In this document: positions 1-6,761 of the stretch, one piece after another
Layout: every line of letters begins with the position of its first letter
Position numbering within the stretch: the first letter of the stretch is position 1
From: an uncultured Gemmatimonadota bacterium
GTDB lineage: Bacteria; Gemmatimonadota; Gemmatimonadetes; Longimicrobiales; Gaopeijiaceae
Reading direction: 5' to 3'
Assembly (NCBI GenBank): GCA_938030915.1
Contig: CALHIO010000296.1
Span: 1-6,875, forward strand
DNA: 6,875 nt
Notes under the pieces: model-generated
What the model was told of the DNA's origin: nothing
Database searches by the model: none
What the model saw: the letters and a program-made list of their open reading frames with translations, nothing else
Program-made: the position numbers and the translations under genes

Positions 1-272
1 AAGCCGTCGAGCGCGACCATCGAGGAGCGCCCGACTTCGGTGAAGCCGTAGAGCCATCCGTTCGCCATGGCGGCCAGAAGCACACCGACCAGCGCCAGCC
101 ACCCGAGGTCGGCGCCACCGCCGAAGCTCGGATCCCCCGACGAAGCGGTTTCGGGGTCCTTGTGCTTGCCGGAGACACCCGCGATCAGGACGACCATGCC
201 CCACACGCACAGGATCATTTCCGGCATGAGGGCCCAGAAGTAGTGCAGCTGACGACTGAAATCGAGTTCCAT
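1..272 (-). CDS. nuoN: NADH-quinone oxidoreductase subunit N, N-terminal part (cut by window edge)
   Basis: NuoN is one of three antiporter-like membrane subunits of complex I and carries one of its proton channels. Only the first 90 codons plus two bases lie in the window; the rest is beyond the left edge. The start ATG (272-270) opens MELDFSRQLHYFWALMPE. The hydrophobic stretch around residues 14-33, led by LMPEMILCVWGMVV, fits NuoN transmembrane helix 1. A hydrophilic loop follows (about 34-56, rich in Gly, Asp and Ser), then a second helix around 57-75. The catalytic Glu and Lys lie further on and cannot be checked. The start is 11 bases after the nuoM stop, with only a weak purine-rich site (AGGCGA) upstream. 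Identity rests on the MPE/VWGM motif and on position directly after nuoM, where nuoN is expected. No break is seen within the visible part. Confidence 0.88.
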   Translation of the reverse strand, partial: MELDFSRQLHYFWALMPEMILCVWGMVVLIAGVSGKHKDPETASSGDPSFGGGADLGWLALVGVLLAAMANGWLYGFTEVGRSSMVALDG

Positions 273-283
273 GATCGCTTCGC

Positions 284-1942
284 CTATTCGTCGCCGTCGG
301 CGACAGCCGGGGCGCTGCCGTCGTTCAGGTCCGTAGTCGTTTCGTCGTCACCGTCCGACGGCGCATCTGTCGCGTCCGCCCTGACGCCGCCCTCCACTGG
401 AGTCGAAAGACCGTCCAGTGCCGCCGCCCGCGCACCGGCCTGCTCGACCCGCTCAATGACCGTGCGGACACTCGGTTCCATCCGCTCCAGCACGGGGGTC
501 GGGTTCCAGCCGATGATGATCATCAGCGCGCACAGCGGCGCAAGAATCGCCATTTCACGGCCGTTCAGGTCTTCGATCTTCCGGTTCTCATCGGTCTCCA
601 GCTTGTTGAAGAAGACCGTCTGGACCATCGGGAGCATGTAATACGCGGCGAAGATCACGCCGAGCGTCGCGATGAACGCGAGCGTCGGATGCGATTCGAA
701 GGCGCCCATCAGGGCGAGGAACTCACCCACGAACCCGCTTGTGCCCGGCAGGCCGATCGAGGCCAGGGCCGTGATGAGGAACGCCGTCGCGAACCACGGT
801 GCGACCCGTGCGATGCCACCGAAGTCGGCGATCGTCCGCGTGTGACGACGCTCATAGAGCATCCCGAGCAGGAGGAAGAGCGCCCCCGTACTGATGCCGT
901 GGGAGATCATGACGACGAGGCCACCCTGCAGGCCATTCACGTTCAGGGCGAAGACACCGAGCACGACGAAGCCCATGTGCGCCACGGAGGTGTACGCGAC
1001 CAGCTTCTTCGCGTCCGGCTGTACGGCTGCGACCCACGCAGTGTAGAGAATCCCGATCACCGCGAGGACGAGCATCGTCGTCACGACCGTCGGGTGCTGA
1101 GACGCCAGCGGGAAGAATGGCAGGAGGAACCGCAGGAACCCGTACGTCCCCATCTTGAGCAGCACGGCGGCCAGGATCACCGAGCCGGGCGTCGGCGCCT
1201 CGACGTGCGCGTCCGGCAGCCAGGTGTGCAGCGGGAAGACCGGGACCTTGACGCTGAACGCCAGGGCGAACGCGATGAACAACCAGATCTGCTCTGTCCC
1301 GGTCAGCGGCACGAGGAGGAAGTCCTCGTACGCGAAGGTCGGCATGCCCATGAACGTCTTGGCCTTCCAGAAAAGGAAGAGAATGCCGACCAGCATGAGG
1401 AGGGACCCGAACGCCGTGTAGAGGAAGAACTTGATCGCGGCGTAGATCCGGCGCTCACCACCCCAGATCCCGACAATGAAGTACATCGGAACGAGTGTGA
1501 GCTCGAAGAACACGTAGAAGAGGAAGACGTCCGTCGCGACGAAGACGCCGACGACCGCCGCCTCGAGGAGGAGCATGAGTGCGTAGAACGCGCGCTCCCT
1601 CGTCTTGATGTAGTTGAACGACCCGAGGATCGCGATCGACGTCGAGAACGTCGTCAGAAGCACCATGAAGAGGCTGATGCCGTCGATCCCAAGGGAATAA
1701 TTCACGCCCCAGGATGGAATCCACGGGGCCGTCGTCTCCATTTGCATCGCGCCCGATGCGGGGTCGAACGCCCACCAGAGCCCGAGGCTGAGCACGAAGA
1801 CGAACATCGACCACCAGAAGGCGACCGTCTTCGCGCGCTCCTCTTCAGCCCAGAGCACCAGGCCGATACCGAGGACCGGGAGCCAGATGAGCGCGTGAAG
1901 CGCCCACTGGGCGTATCCGATCGAATCGAGTAGTGCGGTCAT
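284..1942 (-). CDS. nuoM: NADH-quinone oxidoreductase subunit M (antiporter-like, proton-pumping)
   Basis: NuoM is a polytopic inner-membrane subunit of complex I that moves protons across the membrane when quinone is reduced. The 552-residue product has many hydrophobic helices and the family's key residues: Glu147 in FFELTLVPMY, Lys232 in SVKVPVFPLHTWLPDAH, Lys263 in LLKMGTYG and Glu407 in SGFVGEF. These match E. coli NuoM Glu144, Lys234, Lys265 and Glu407. The segment with HTWLPDAHVEAPTPGSV (about 239-255) is the proton_antipo_M signature. The start at 1942 has a good AGGAGG Shine-Dalgarno nine bases upstream. The protein is about 40 residues longer than E. coli NuoM because of a hydrophilic, Asp/Glu-rich tail after about residue 508 with no similarity I recognise. 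It lies 12 bases after nuoL and 11 before nuoN. Identity is secure; the role of the tail is unknown. Confidence 0.97.
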   Translation of the reverse strand: MTALLDSIGYAQWALHALIWLPVLGIGLVLWAEEERAKTVAFWWSMFVFVLSLGLWWAFDPASGAMQMETTAPWIPSWGVNYSLGIDGISLFMVLLTTFSTSIAILGSFNYIKTRERAFYALMLLLEAAVVGVFVATDVFLFYVFFELTLVPMYFIVGIWGGERRIYAAIKFFLYTAFGSLLMLVGILFLFWKAKTFMGMPTFAYEDFLLVPLTGTEQIWLFIAFALAFSVKVPVFPLHTWLPDAHVEAPTPGSVILAAVLLKMGTYGFLRFLLPFFPLASQHPTVVTTMLVLAVIGILYTAWVAAVQPDAKKLVAYTSVAHMGFVVLGVFALNVNGLQGGLVVMISHGISTGALFLLLGMLYERRHTRTIADFGGIARVAPWFATAFLITALASIGLPGTSGFVGEFLALMGAFESHPTLAFIATLGVIFAAYYMLPMVQTVFFNKLETDENRKIEDLNGREMAILAPLCALMIIIGWNPTPVLERMEPSVRTVIERVEQAGARAAALDGLSTPVEGGVRADATDAPSDGDDETTTDLNDGSAPAVADGDE

Positions 1943-1950
1943 GGTCAGCG

Positions 1951-1956
1951 CCTCCT
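1951..1956 (-). promoter_or_regulatory. Shine-Dalgarno site for nuoM
   Basis: AGGAGG reads on the minus strand, nine bases before the nuoM ATG, and shares bases with the nuoL TAG stop codon. It is the strongest ribosome-binding site in the window and fixes the nuoM start. Its overlap with the nuoL stop suggests re-initiation by ribosomes finishing nuoL, which is an inference. Confidence 0.8.
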
Positions 1957-4114
1957 AGAACAGGCTGGCGCCGAGGACGAACAGCACCCCGACGGTGAGA
2001 ATGAACGCATACGTATTCACGGTGCCGGTCTGGAACATGCTCACGACCCACCCCGTCCCCTTCGAGACCCAGCCGACCGCATTGACCGCCCCGTCGATGA
2101 TCCCGGCGTCGATGACCTTCCAGCAGAAGCGGGAGGCCCGGACGATCGGCTGCACGATGATCCGGTCGTAGAGTTCGTCCACGTAGTACTTGTTGTAGAG
2201 AACCTTCGCGAAGCCGGTCAGCTCGGTGGTGTCGTCCTTCACCGCGACGACGGTCCGGCCACCCACGATTCGGATGGACAGAGCGACAACGATGGCGGCG
2301 GCTACGGTGGAAATCGCAGCCCACATCGCCTCGCCGCCGCCGAACGGCGCGTAGTACGAGTACTGTCCGAGGTTGACCTCCTGCACGTGATGCGCCTGAG
2401 CGGTGATCGGCTCGAGCCAGTGGTGCAACCACTCGCTCATCGGGAGCACGCCACCCAGGCCGGCCCAGCCGCTCTGAAGCGCCTCGGGCACGTTGATCCA
2501 GCCACCGAAGATCGAGAGCACCGCGAGGATGGCGAGTGGTACCCACATGACGGCCGGCGCCTCGTGCAGGTGCTTCGACTCCTCGTCCCCGGTCCGGTTC
2601 GCTCCGTGGAAGGTCATGACCATCATCCGCGTCATGTAGAACGCGGTGAGCATCGCGGCTGCGAGGGCGAGTATCCAGTAGACGGTATATAGCCCCGGGT
2701 ACGGTGCGTTCTCCGCCCCGGCCCAGGCACCGGCGTACCAGATGATCTCGTCTTTCGAGAAGAACCCGGCGAAGGGCCATATCCCCGCGATCGCCAGCGT
2801 CGCGATCCACATCGTGACCCACGTGATGGGCATGAAGGCCTTCAGGCCGCCCATGTTACGCATGTCCTGGGGGTCTTCGTGATTGTGCGTCGCGTGATAC
2901 GCCTCGTGCATCGAGTGAATCACAGCTCCAGACCCCATGAAGAGCAGCGCCTTGAAGAAGGCGTGGGTCATGAGGTGGAAGACACCGGCCGCGTACGCAC
3001 CCACCCCCACGCCGACGAACATGTAGCCGAGCTGTGAGACCGTGGAGTACGCGAGGACCTTCTTGATGTCGTTCTGCTTCAGCGCGATGGTGGCGGCGAA
3101 GAGGGCCGTGAGGACACCGATTCCGGCGACCACCGCACTCGAGAGAGGAGCGAGTGCGAAGAGGACCGACGAACGGGCGACCAGGTAGACCCCCGCCGTA
3201 ACCATCGTCGCCGCGTGGATCAGGGCGGAGACCGGTGTCGGACCGGCCATCGCATCCGGAAGCCAGACGTAGAGCGGCATCTGCGCACTCTTTCCGATCG
3301 CTCCCACGAAGAAGAAGAGCGTGATCGCCGTGACGAGGCCGCCACCGTATACGAGTGTCTCCGCATCGTGGAAGACCGGCACGAAGTCGACGCTTCCGAA
3401 GTTCTTGAAGAGCAGGAACATCGCGATCAGGAACCCTACGTCGCCGATCCGGTTGACGATGAAGGCCTTTTTGCCGGCATCCGCCTTCTCGCGGTCGCTG
3501 AACCAGTACCCAATCAGGAGATACGAACAGAGCCCGACGCCCTCCCATCCCACGAACATCAGCGCGTAGCTCGACCCCATCACCAGGACGAGCATGAAGA
3601 AGACGAAGAGGTTCAGATAGGCGAAGTAGCGCGGGTATCCAGGGTCCTCCTTCATGTAGCCGACGCTGAACACGTGGATCAACGTTCCGACCCCCGTGAT
3701 GACCATCATCATGATCATCGAGAGCTGGTCCAGCTGAAGCGCCGCATCCACCGTGAACGTTCCCGTCGCGATCCACGTCCAGTAGTGGATGACAACCGGC
3801 TCCTCGAGGTGAGCGCCCAGCATCCGGGTGAAGTTCACCAGGGTGATCAGGAACGCGACCGCCATGACGCCGGGGCCGATCCACGTCGGAAGCGTATGGG
3901 TCGCCGGGCGCGAGGCCGCGTCACCGAGATCCAGCTCCGAGCCGCCTCGCACCGCGTCGGCCGAGGCTCTGGCGTGCTGAAGCGCGAGGTAGCCGTTGGC
4001 CAGGAAGCCGAGGAGCGGGAGGAGGACGACGAGACCGGGGAAGAACGGCTCGAAATGTCCGCCTTCGGTTGCCGCCTGTCCCCCGCCCTGCACGAGGGCC
4101 GCAAGTGATGCCAT
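1955..4114 (-). CDS. nuoL: NADH-quinone oxidoreductase subunit L (antiporter-like, distal pump)
   Basis: NuoL is the antiporter-like subunit at the far end of the complex I membrane arm, with a long C-terminal helix lying along NuoM and NuoN. I place the start at ATG 4114-4112, giving 719 residues beginning MASLAALVQGG. The open frame runs further upstream, but there it only reads nuoK out of frame and yields Arg/His-rich nonsense. Key residues are Glu191 (GWEGVGLCSYLLIGYW), Lys275 (GAIGKSAQMPLYVWLPDAM), the GPTPVSALIHAATMVTAG signature (291-308), Lys352 (KKVLAYST), His384/Lys388 (MTHAFFKALLF) and Lys454 (FFSKDEI). Residues about 640-690 (NKYYVDELYDRIIVQP onward) fit the lateral helix, and about 700-719 the final transmembrane helix. 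It is longer than the 613-residue E. coli protein through an N-terminal addition, a loop at about 46-78 and a His-rich insertion near 400-412. A GTG at 4126-4124 is a possible alternative start. Confidence 0.96.
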   Translation of the reverse strand: MASLAALVQGGGQAATEGGHFEPFFPGLVVLLPLLGFLANGYLALQHARASADAVRGGSELDLGDAASRPATHTLPTWIGPGVMAVAFLITLVNFTRMLGAHLEEPVVIHYWTWIATGTFTVDAALQLDQLSMIMMMVITGVGTLIHVFSVGYMKEDPGYPRYFAYLNLFVFFMLVLVMGSSYALMFVGWEGVGLCSYLLIGYWFSDREKADAGKKAFIVNRIGDVGFLIAMFLLFKNFGSVDFVPVFHDAETLVYGGGLVTAITLFFFVGAIGKSAQMPLYVWLPDAMAGPTPVSALIHAATMVTAGVYLVARSSVLFALAPLSSAVVAGIGVLTALFAATIALKQNDIKKVLAYSTVSQLGYMFVGVGVGAYAAGVFHLMTHAFFKALLFMGSGAVIHSMHEAYHATHNHEDPQDMRNMGGLKAFMPITWVTMWIATLAIAGIWPFAGFFSKDEIIWYAGAWAGAENAPYPGLYTVYWILALAAAMLTAFYMTRMMVMTFHGANRTGDEESKHLHEAPAVMWVPLAILAVLSIFGGWINVPEALQSGWAGLGGVLPMSEWLHHWLEPITAQAHHVQEVNLGQYSYYAPFGGGEAMWAAISTVAAAIVVALSIRIVGGRTVVAVKDDTTELTGFAKVLYNKYYVDELYDRIIVQPIVRASRFCWKVIDAGIIDGAVNAVGWVSKGTGWVVSMFQTGTVNTYAFILTVGVLFVLGASLF

Positions 4115-4122
4115 CACGCCGG

Positions 4123-4416
4123 TCACCACTTGAGGAGGTTGAAGGAGTCCACGTTCACCGTCTCGTAGTGACGGAAGATCGAGATGATGATCGCCAGCCC
4201 GACGGCCGCCTCGGCCGCAGCGACGGTCATCACGAAGAAGACGAAGATTTGCCCTTCGATGCCGAACATGCGGCTGAACGCGACGAAGCTGAGATTGACG
4301 GCGTTCAACTGAAGTTCGATACAGAGGAACATGATGATCGCATTCCGGCGCACGAGGACGCCGAAGGTGCCGATCACGAAGAGGATGGCGCTGAGAACGA
4401 GCGCTTCGGTGATCAT
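4123..4416 (-). CDS. nuoK: NADH-quinone oxidoreductase subunit K
   Basis: NuoK is a small three-helix membrane subunit of complex I (the MrpC/ND4L family) that links the NuoH/NuoJ region to the antiporter-like subunits in the hydrophilic axis. The 97-residue length is normal for the family. Hydrophobic segments lie near residues 4-22, 27-47 and 57-81. Two buried glutamates essential in E. coli (Glu36, Glu72) are present as Glu34 in FLCIELQLNAVNL and Glu69 in AAAEAAVGLAI. The start ATG shares one base with the nuoJ TGA stop, as TGATG. An AGGGAGGT sequence in the last nuoJ codons supplies the ribosome-binding site. nuoL follows eight bases later. The gene is intact and the identification secure. 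Confidence 0.97.
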   Translation of the reverse strand: MITEALVLSAILFVIGTFGVLVRRNAIIMFLCIELQLNAVNLSFVAFSRMFGIEGQIFVFFVMTVAAAEAAVGLAIIISIFRHYETVNVDSFNLLKW

Positions 4417-4934
4417 CAGACCTCCCTCTTTGCCAGCACGAGGGCACCGACGATCGCGACGAGGAGCAGGATGCCCGTGATCTCGAAGGGCACGACGTAC
4501 GTGGTGTAGAGCTCCGTCGCGATCGCGCCGACTGCGCCGTGCTCGGCGATCAGGGCGTCGATCGCCGCCCCGCCGGGGCCGTCCTGCATTCCGGTCGCAC
4601 CGAGCTGCTGGGCCCTGAGGCCCGCGATGCCACCGATGACTCCGAAGGACACGACGGCAAAGGCGCCGCCCTTGAGATCCTTCTCGTAGTCGTGACCCAG
4701 ATTCAGGAGCATGATCACGAAGAGGAAGAGCACCATGATGGCGCCCGCGTACACGATGATCTGGATCGCGGCAAGGAAGTGCGCCTCGAGGAGGACGAAG
4801 GTGCCCGCCATGGCCGCCAGTGCGGTGACCATGAAGAGGAGGCTGCCAACCGGGCTCTTCGCCATGACGACGCCGATCGCACCGCCGATCGCGAGCCCCG
4901 CGAACAGATAGAAGAGGAAGGTCGCCGATAGCAT
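4416..4934 (-). CDS. nuoJ: NADH-quinone oxidoreductase subunit J
   Basis: NuoJ (ND6 family) is a five-helix membrane subunit of complex I. Its third helix can carry a pi-bulge thought to gate the water wire between the quinone site and the proton channels. The 172-residue product shows the family hallmark at about residues 50-79, with EAHFLAAIQIIVYAGAIMVL followed by FLFVIMLLNL. Tyr62 there corresponds to the conserved helix-3 tyrosine (E. coli Tyr59). Helices are visible near 5-23, 29-48, 54-78, 91-107 and 150-168. A hydrophilic Gly/Ala-rich segment at about 108-146 separates the last two, then the family-typical PFEITGILLLVAIVGA. The start lies 12 bases after the nuoI stop, with only a weak AGGGG upstream. 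It overlaps nuoK by one base. No missing residues are seen. Confidence 0.96.
   Translation of the reverse strand: MLSATFLFYLFAGLAIGGAIGVVMAKSPVGSLLFMVTALAAMAGTFVLLEAHFLAAIQIIVYAGAIMVLFLFVIMLLNLGHDYEKDLKGGAFAVVSFGVIGGIAGLRAQQLGATGMQDGPGGAAIDALIAEHGAVGAIATELYTTYVVPFEITGILLLVAIVGALVLAKREV
4421..4425 (-). promoter_or_regulatory. Shine-Dalgarno site for nuoK within the 3' end of nuoJ
   Basis: GGAGG (within AGGGAGGT) lies in the codons for the last residues of NuoJ, four bases before the nuoK ATG, a short spacing. With the TGATG stop/start overlap this points to translational coupling of nuoJ and nuoK, consistent with equal stoichiometry in the complex. Confidence 0.7.
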
Positions 4935-4946
4935 GACTGAGCGCCC

Positions 4947-5447
4947 CTACTCCGACGCGGGATCACTGGGATCCCACAGAAGGGTGGACGGGTGGTCCTG
5001 CTCCATCAGACGGTCGAGGTCATAGACGAAGCGGTCGCGCGTGTACTCGGCGTTTTCAAAGTGCCGTCCGACGTGGATCGCCTCGACCGGACAGACCTCC
5101 TGACACATCCCGCAGAAAATGCAGCGGAATTCGTCGATCTCGTAGACGATCGGGTACCGGTTACCCTGATCGTCTTCGCCCCCGACGAGGCGAATGCAGT
5201 TGGCCGGGCAGACCGTCGGGCACAGTCCGCACGCGACGCACTTCGGGCGTCCGTCCGCGTGCTGCTCCATCACGTGCGTGCCCCGCCACCGCGGACTGAG
5301 ATCCGTCATTTCTTCTGGGTATTGCTGCGTGACCTTGGTCGGATTGACCATGTGCTTGAAGGTCAGCGCCATCCCGCTGAGAGCGGCACGGAGGTAGGAG
5401 GTCGTCTCCGGCTCCGGCCGATGCATCACTTTGACTGAGATCGCCAT
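4947..5447 (-). CDS. nuoI: NADH-quinone oxidoreductase subunit I (two [4Fe-4S] ferredoxin-like)
   Basis: NuoI (TYKY family) is the peripheral-arm subunit that carries clusters N6a and N6b and passes electrons from NuoG toward NuoB and quinone. The 166-residue product has two complete [4Fe-4S] motifs: Cys70, Cys73, Cys76, Cys80 in CVACGLCPTVCP and Cys109, Cys112, Cys115, Cys119 in CIFCGMCQEVCPVEAI. It also has the extra cysteine Cys84 (PANCIRL), common in this family. The N-terminal part, with an amphipathic stretch about 18-34 (YLRAALSGMALTFKHM) followed by NPTKVTQQYPEE, resembles the membrane-contacting helix region of NuoI. It starts nine bases after the nuoH stop with only a weak purine-rich site. 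Met8 is an alternative start, but MAISVKVM is family-like. The C-terminal tail after about residue 150 is less conserved in style. Cytoplasmic and functional by appearance. Confidence 0.97.
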   Translation of the reverse strand: MAISVKVMHRPEPETTSYLRAALSGMALTFKHMVNPTKVTQQYPEEMTDLSPRWRGTHVMEQHADGRPKCVACGLCPTVCPANCIRLVGGEDDQGNRYPIVYEIDEFRCIFCGMCQEVCPVEAIHVGRHFENAEYTRDRFVYDLDRLMEQDHPSTLLWDPSDPASE

Positions 5448-5456
5448 ATCGCTCTG

Positions 5457-6761
5457 CTAGTCCCCCGCAGGTGCCGGTTCGGCTTCACTGGACGTGAGTG
5501 CCGTGGGAATCGTCTTGATCTCGATCTTCTGGGCCTTCTGGGCCGCCGCGCCCGCGATGGTCCGACCCCGATCGAGGAAGAACATGAAGGTCAGGGTCGC
5601 GGCGCCGCTCACTGCGGTCAGTACGAGCCCGTAGAAGAAGCCGTACTGCATGCCCAGCTCGTCGAGAACCAGAATGGTCATCGCGATGAGCATCACGTAG
5701 GCCAGGGACGTGGGCAGCATGACCTTCCAGCCCAGCGCCATCACCTGATCGTAGCGGAAGCGTGGGAGCGTCCAGCGGATCCAGATGTAGAGCAGGAGGA
5801 AGAAGCCGGTCTTGGCCGCGAATCCGCCGAACGTGAGGAGTGTCTTCCAGACCGCCGGCTGCGCCGCGATCGGTGCTCCGTTGGCCGCGAATCCGCTGAT
5901 CAGCTGGCCGTTGTACCAGAATGCGTTGTCCCACGACCCAGGCAGATCCCAGCCGCCGAGGAAGAGCGTCGCCATCAGCGCCGAAGCCGTCACCATGTGA
6001 CCGAACTCGGAGATCATGAACGCCGAGAACTTCATCGCCGAATACTCGGTGTGGTATCCAGTCACGAGTTCGGATTCGGCCTCGGGCATATCGAACGGCA
6101 GCCTGTTCGTCTCGGCGAACGCCGAAATGACGAAGAGGATGAACGCGAGGGAGAGGGGGAATGCGTACCACATCCCGATCTGCTGCTGCTGCCAGACGAT
6201 TTCGGTCAGCGTCACGTTCCCCGCGAGCATCAGTACGGCGATCAGCGACAGGCCGAGCGCCACCTCGTAACTGACCATCTGCGCCGAGGCGCGAAGGCCT
6301 CCGAGGAACGCGTACTTGTTGTTGGACGCCCAACCTCCCAGCACGACCCCGTACACGGCGAGCGAACTGAAGGCGAGGACGTAGAGGATGCCGATCGGCA
6401 CGTCGGCGATGATCATGTCGACCACGCCCCACGGGGTCGGAAGCGGGGCCGCGATCGGAATCACCGCGAACGTCACCAGGGACGGGACCAGCACGAGGAT
6501 GGGCGCCAGCACGAAGAAGAAGCGCGACGCCGTTGCGGGCAGCGTCTCCTCCTTGATGATGTTTTTGATTCCGTCCGCAATCGGCTGAAGGAGCCCGAAC
6601 GGCCCGACCCGGTTCGGACCACGCCGGTCCTGAATGAAGGCCGAGACGCGACGCTCGGCGTACGTGGCGTACGCCACGCTGACCATGACCAGCCCGAAGA
6701 TTCCGAGGTTCTTGGCGACCATCGCGATGACGGCCGGAATTCCTGAGATCGGCTCCATCAT
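5457..6761 (-). CDS. nuoH: NADH-quinone oxidoreductase subunit H (quinone-chamber subunit, C-terminally extended)
   Basis: NuoH (ND1 family) forms the quinone-binding chamber at the joint between the peripheral and membrane arms and contains the E-channel. The 434-residue product carries ERRVSAFIQDRRGPNRVGP (Glu36 onward), then FGLLQPIADGIKNIIKEE (55-72), the family's quinone-site signature. It also has Glu166 in MVSYEVALG and the acidic loop AFAETNRLPFDMPEAESE (214-231, with Glu217, Glu227, Glu229, Glu231) followed by GYHTEYS (Glu239). After RFRYDQVMALGWKVMLP (334-350), where short family members soon end, it continues through helix 8. A further hydrophobic segment (about 374-395) and an Ala/Lys/Glu-containing tail to 434 follow. 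E. coli NuoH is about 325 residues. The loop at about 270-305 also looks long. Two tandem ATG codons open the gene; the first overlaps the upstream TGA, the second (6758) has better Shine-Dalgarno spacing. Confidence 0.97.
   Translation of the reverse strand: MMEPISGIPAVIAMVAKNLGIFGLVMVSVAYATYAERRVSAFIQDRRGPNRVGPFGLLQPIADGIKNIIKEETLPATASRFFFVLAPILVLVPSLVTFAVIPIAAPLPTPWGVVDMIIADVPIGILYVLAFSSLAVYGVVLGGWASNNKYAFLGGLRASAQMVSYEVALGLSLIAVLMLAGNVTLTEIVWQQQQIGMWYAFPLSLAFILFVISAFAETNRLPFDMPEAESELVTGYHTEYSAMKFSAFMISEFGHMVTASALMATLFLGGWDLPGSWDNAFWYNGQLISGFAANGAPIAAQPAVWKTLLTFGGFAAKTGFFLLLYIWIRWTLPRFRYDQVMALGWKVMLPTSLAYVMLIAMTILVLDELGMQYGFFYGLVLTAVSGAATLTFMFFLDRGRTIAGAAAQKAQKIEIKTIPTALTSSEAEPAPAGD

Noticed and set aside
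514..525. 12-bp palindrome TGATGATCATCA in nuoM
   Set aside because: It encodes part of a Met-Ile-Ile run in a membrane helix; alternating ATG and ATC codons make such palindromes readily.
689..1933. Long plus-strand open frame (414 codons) opposite nuoM
   Set aside because: The translation is almost all Glu, Asp, Arg and His, as expected when GC-rich codons for Leu, Phe, Val and Ala are read antisense. It has no recognisable domain, and nuoM itself is full-length with all key residues.
1845..2822. Minus-strand open frame (325 codons) overlapping nuoL and the start of nuoM in another frame
   Set aside because: It is an Arg/Asp/Gly-rich out-of-frame reading of nuoL with no motif, crossing the boundary between two real genes.
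3463..3475. Short A-run in nuoL mRNA (GGC AAA AAG) as a programmed frameshift site
   Set aside because: It does not match a canonical slippery heptamer, and the frame continues through conserved NuoL motifs on both sides.
3215..4108. Plus-strand open frame (297 codons) opposite nuoL
   Set aside because: Same charged, low-complexity antisense composition, and it lies wholly within a well-supported gene. No ribosome site or domain supports it.
4115..4447. Upstream extension of the nuoL frame across nuoK
   Set aside because: The extra 111 codons give an Arg/His-rich sequence unlike any NuoL N terminus and read nuoK in the wrong frame; nuoK is clearly real.
4959..4975. Inverted repeat GGGATC-5 bases-GATCCC near the end of nuoI, as a possible terminator
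   Set aside because: The stem is only six pairs, lies inside the coding region, has no T-run after it, and arises from a repeated Asp-Pro codon pair. The operon continues directly into nuoJ.
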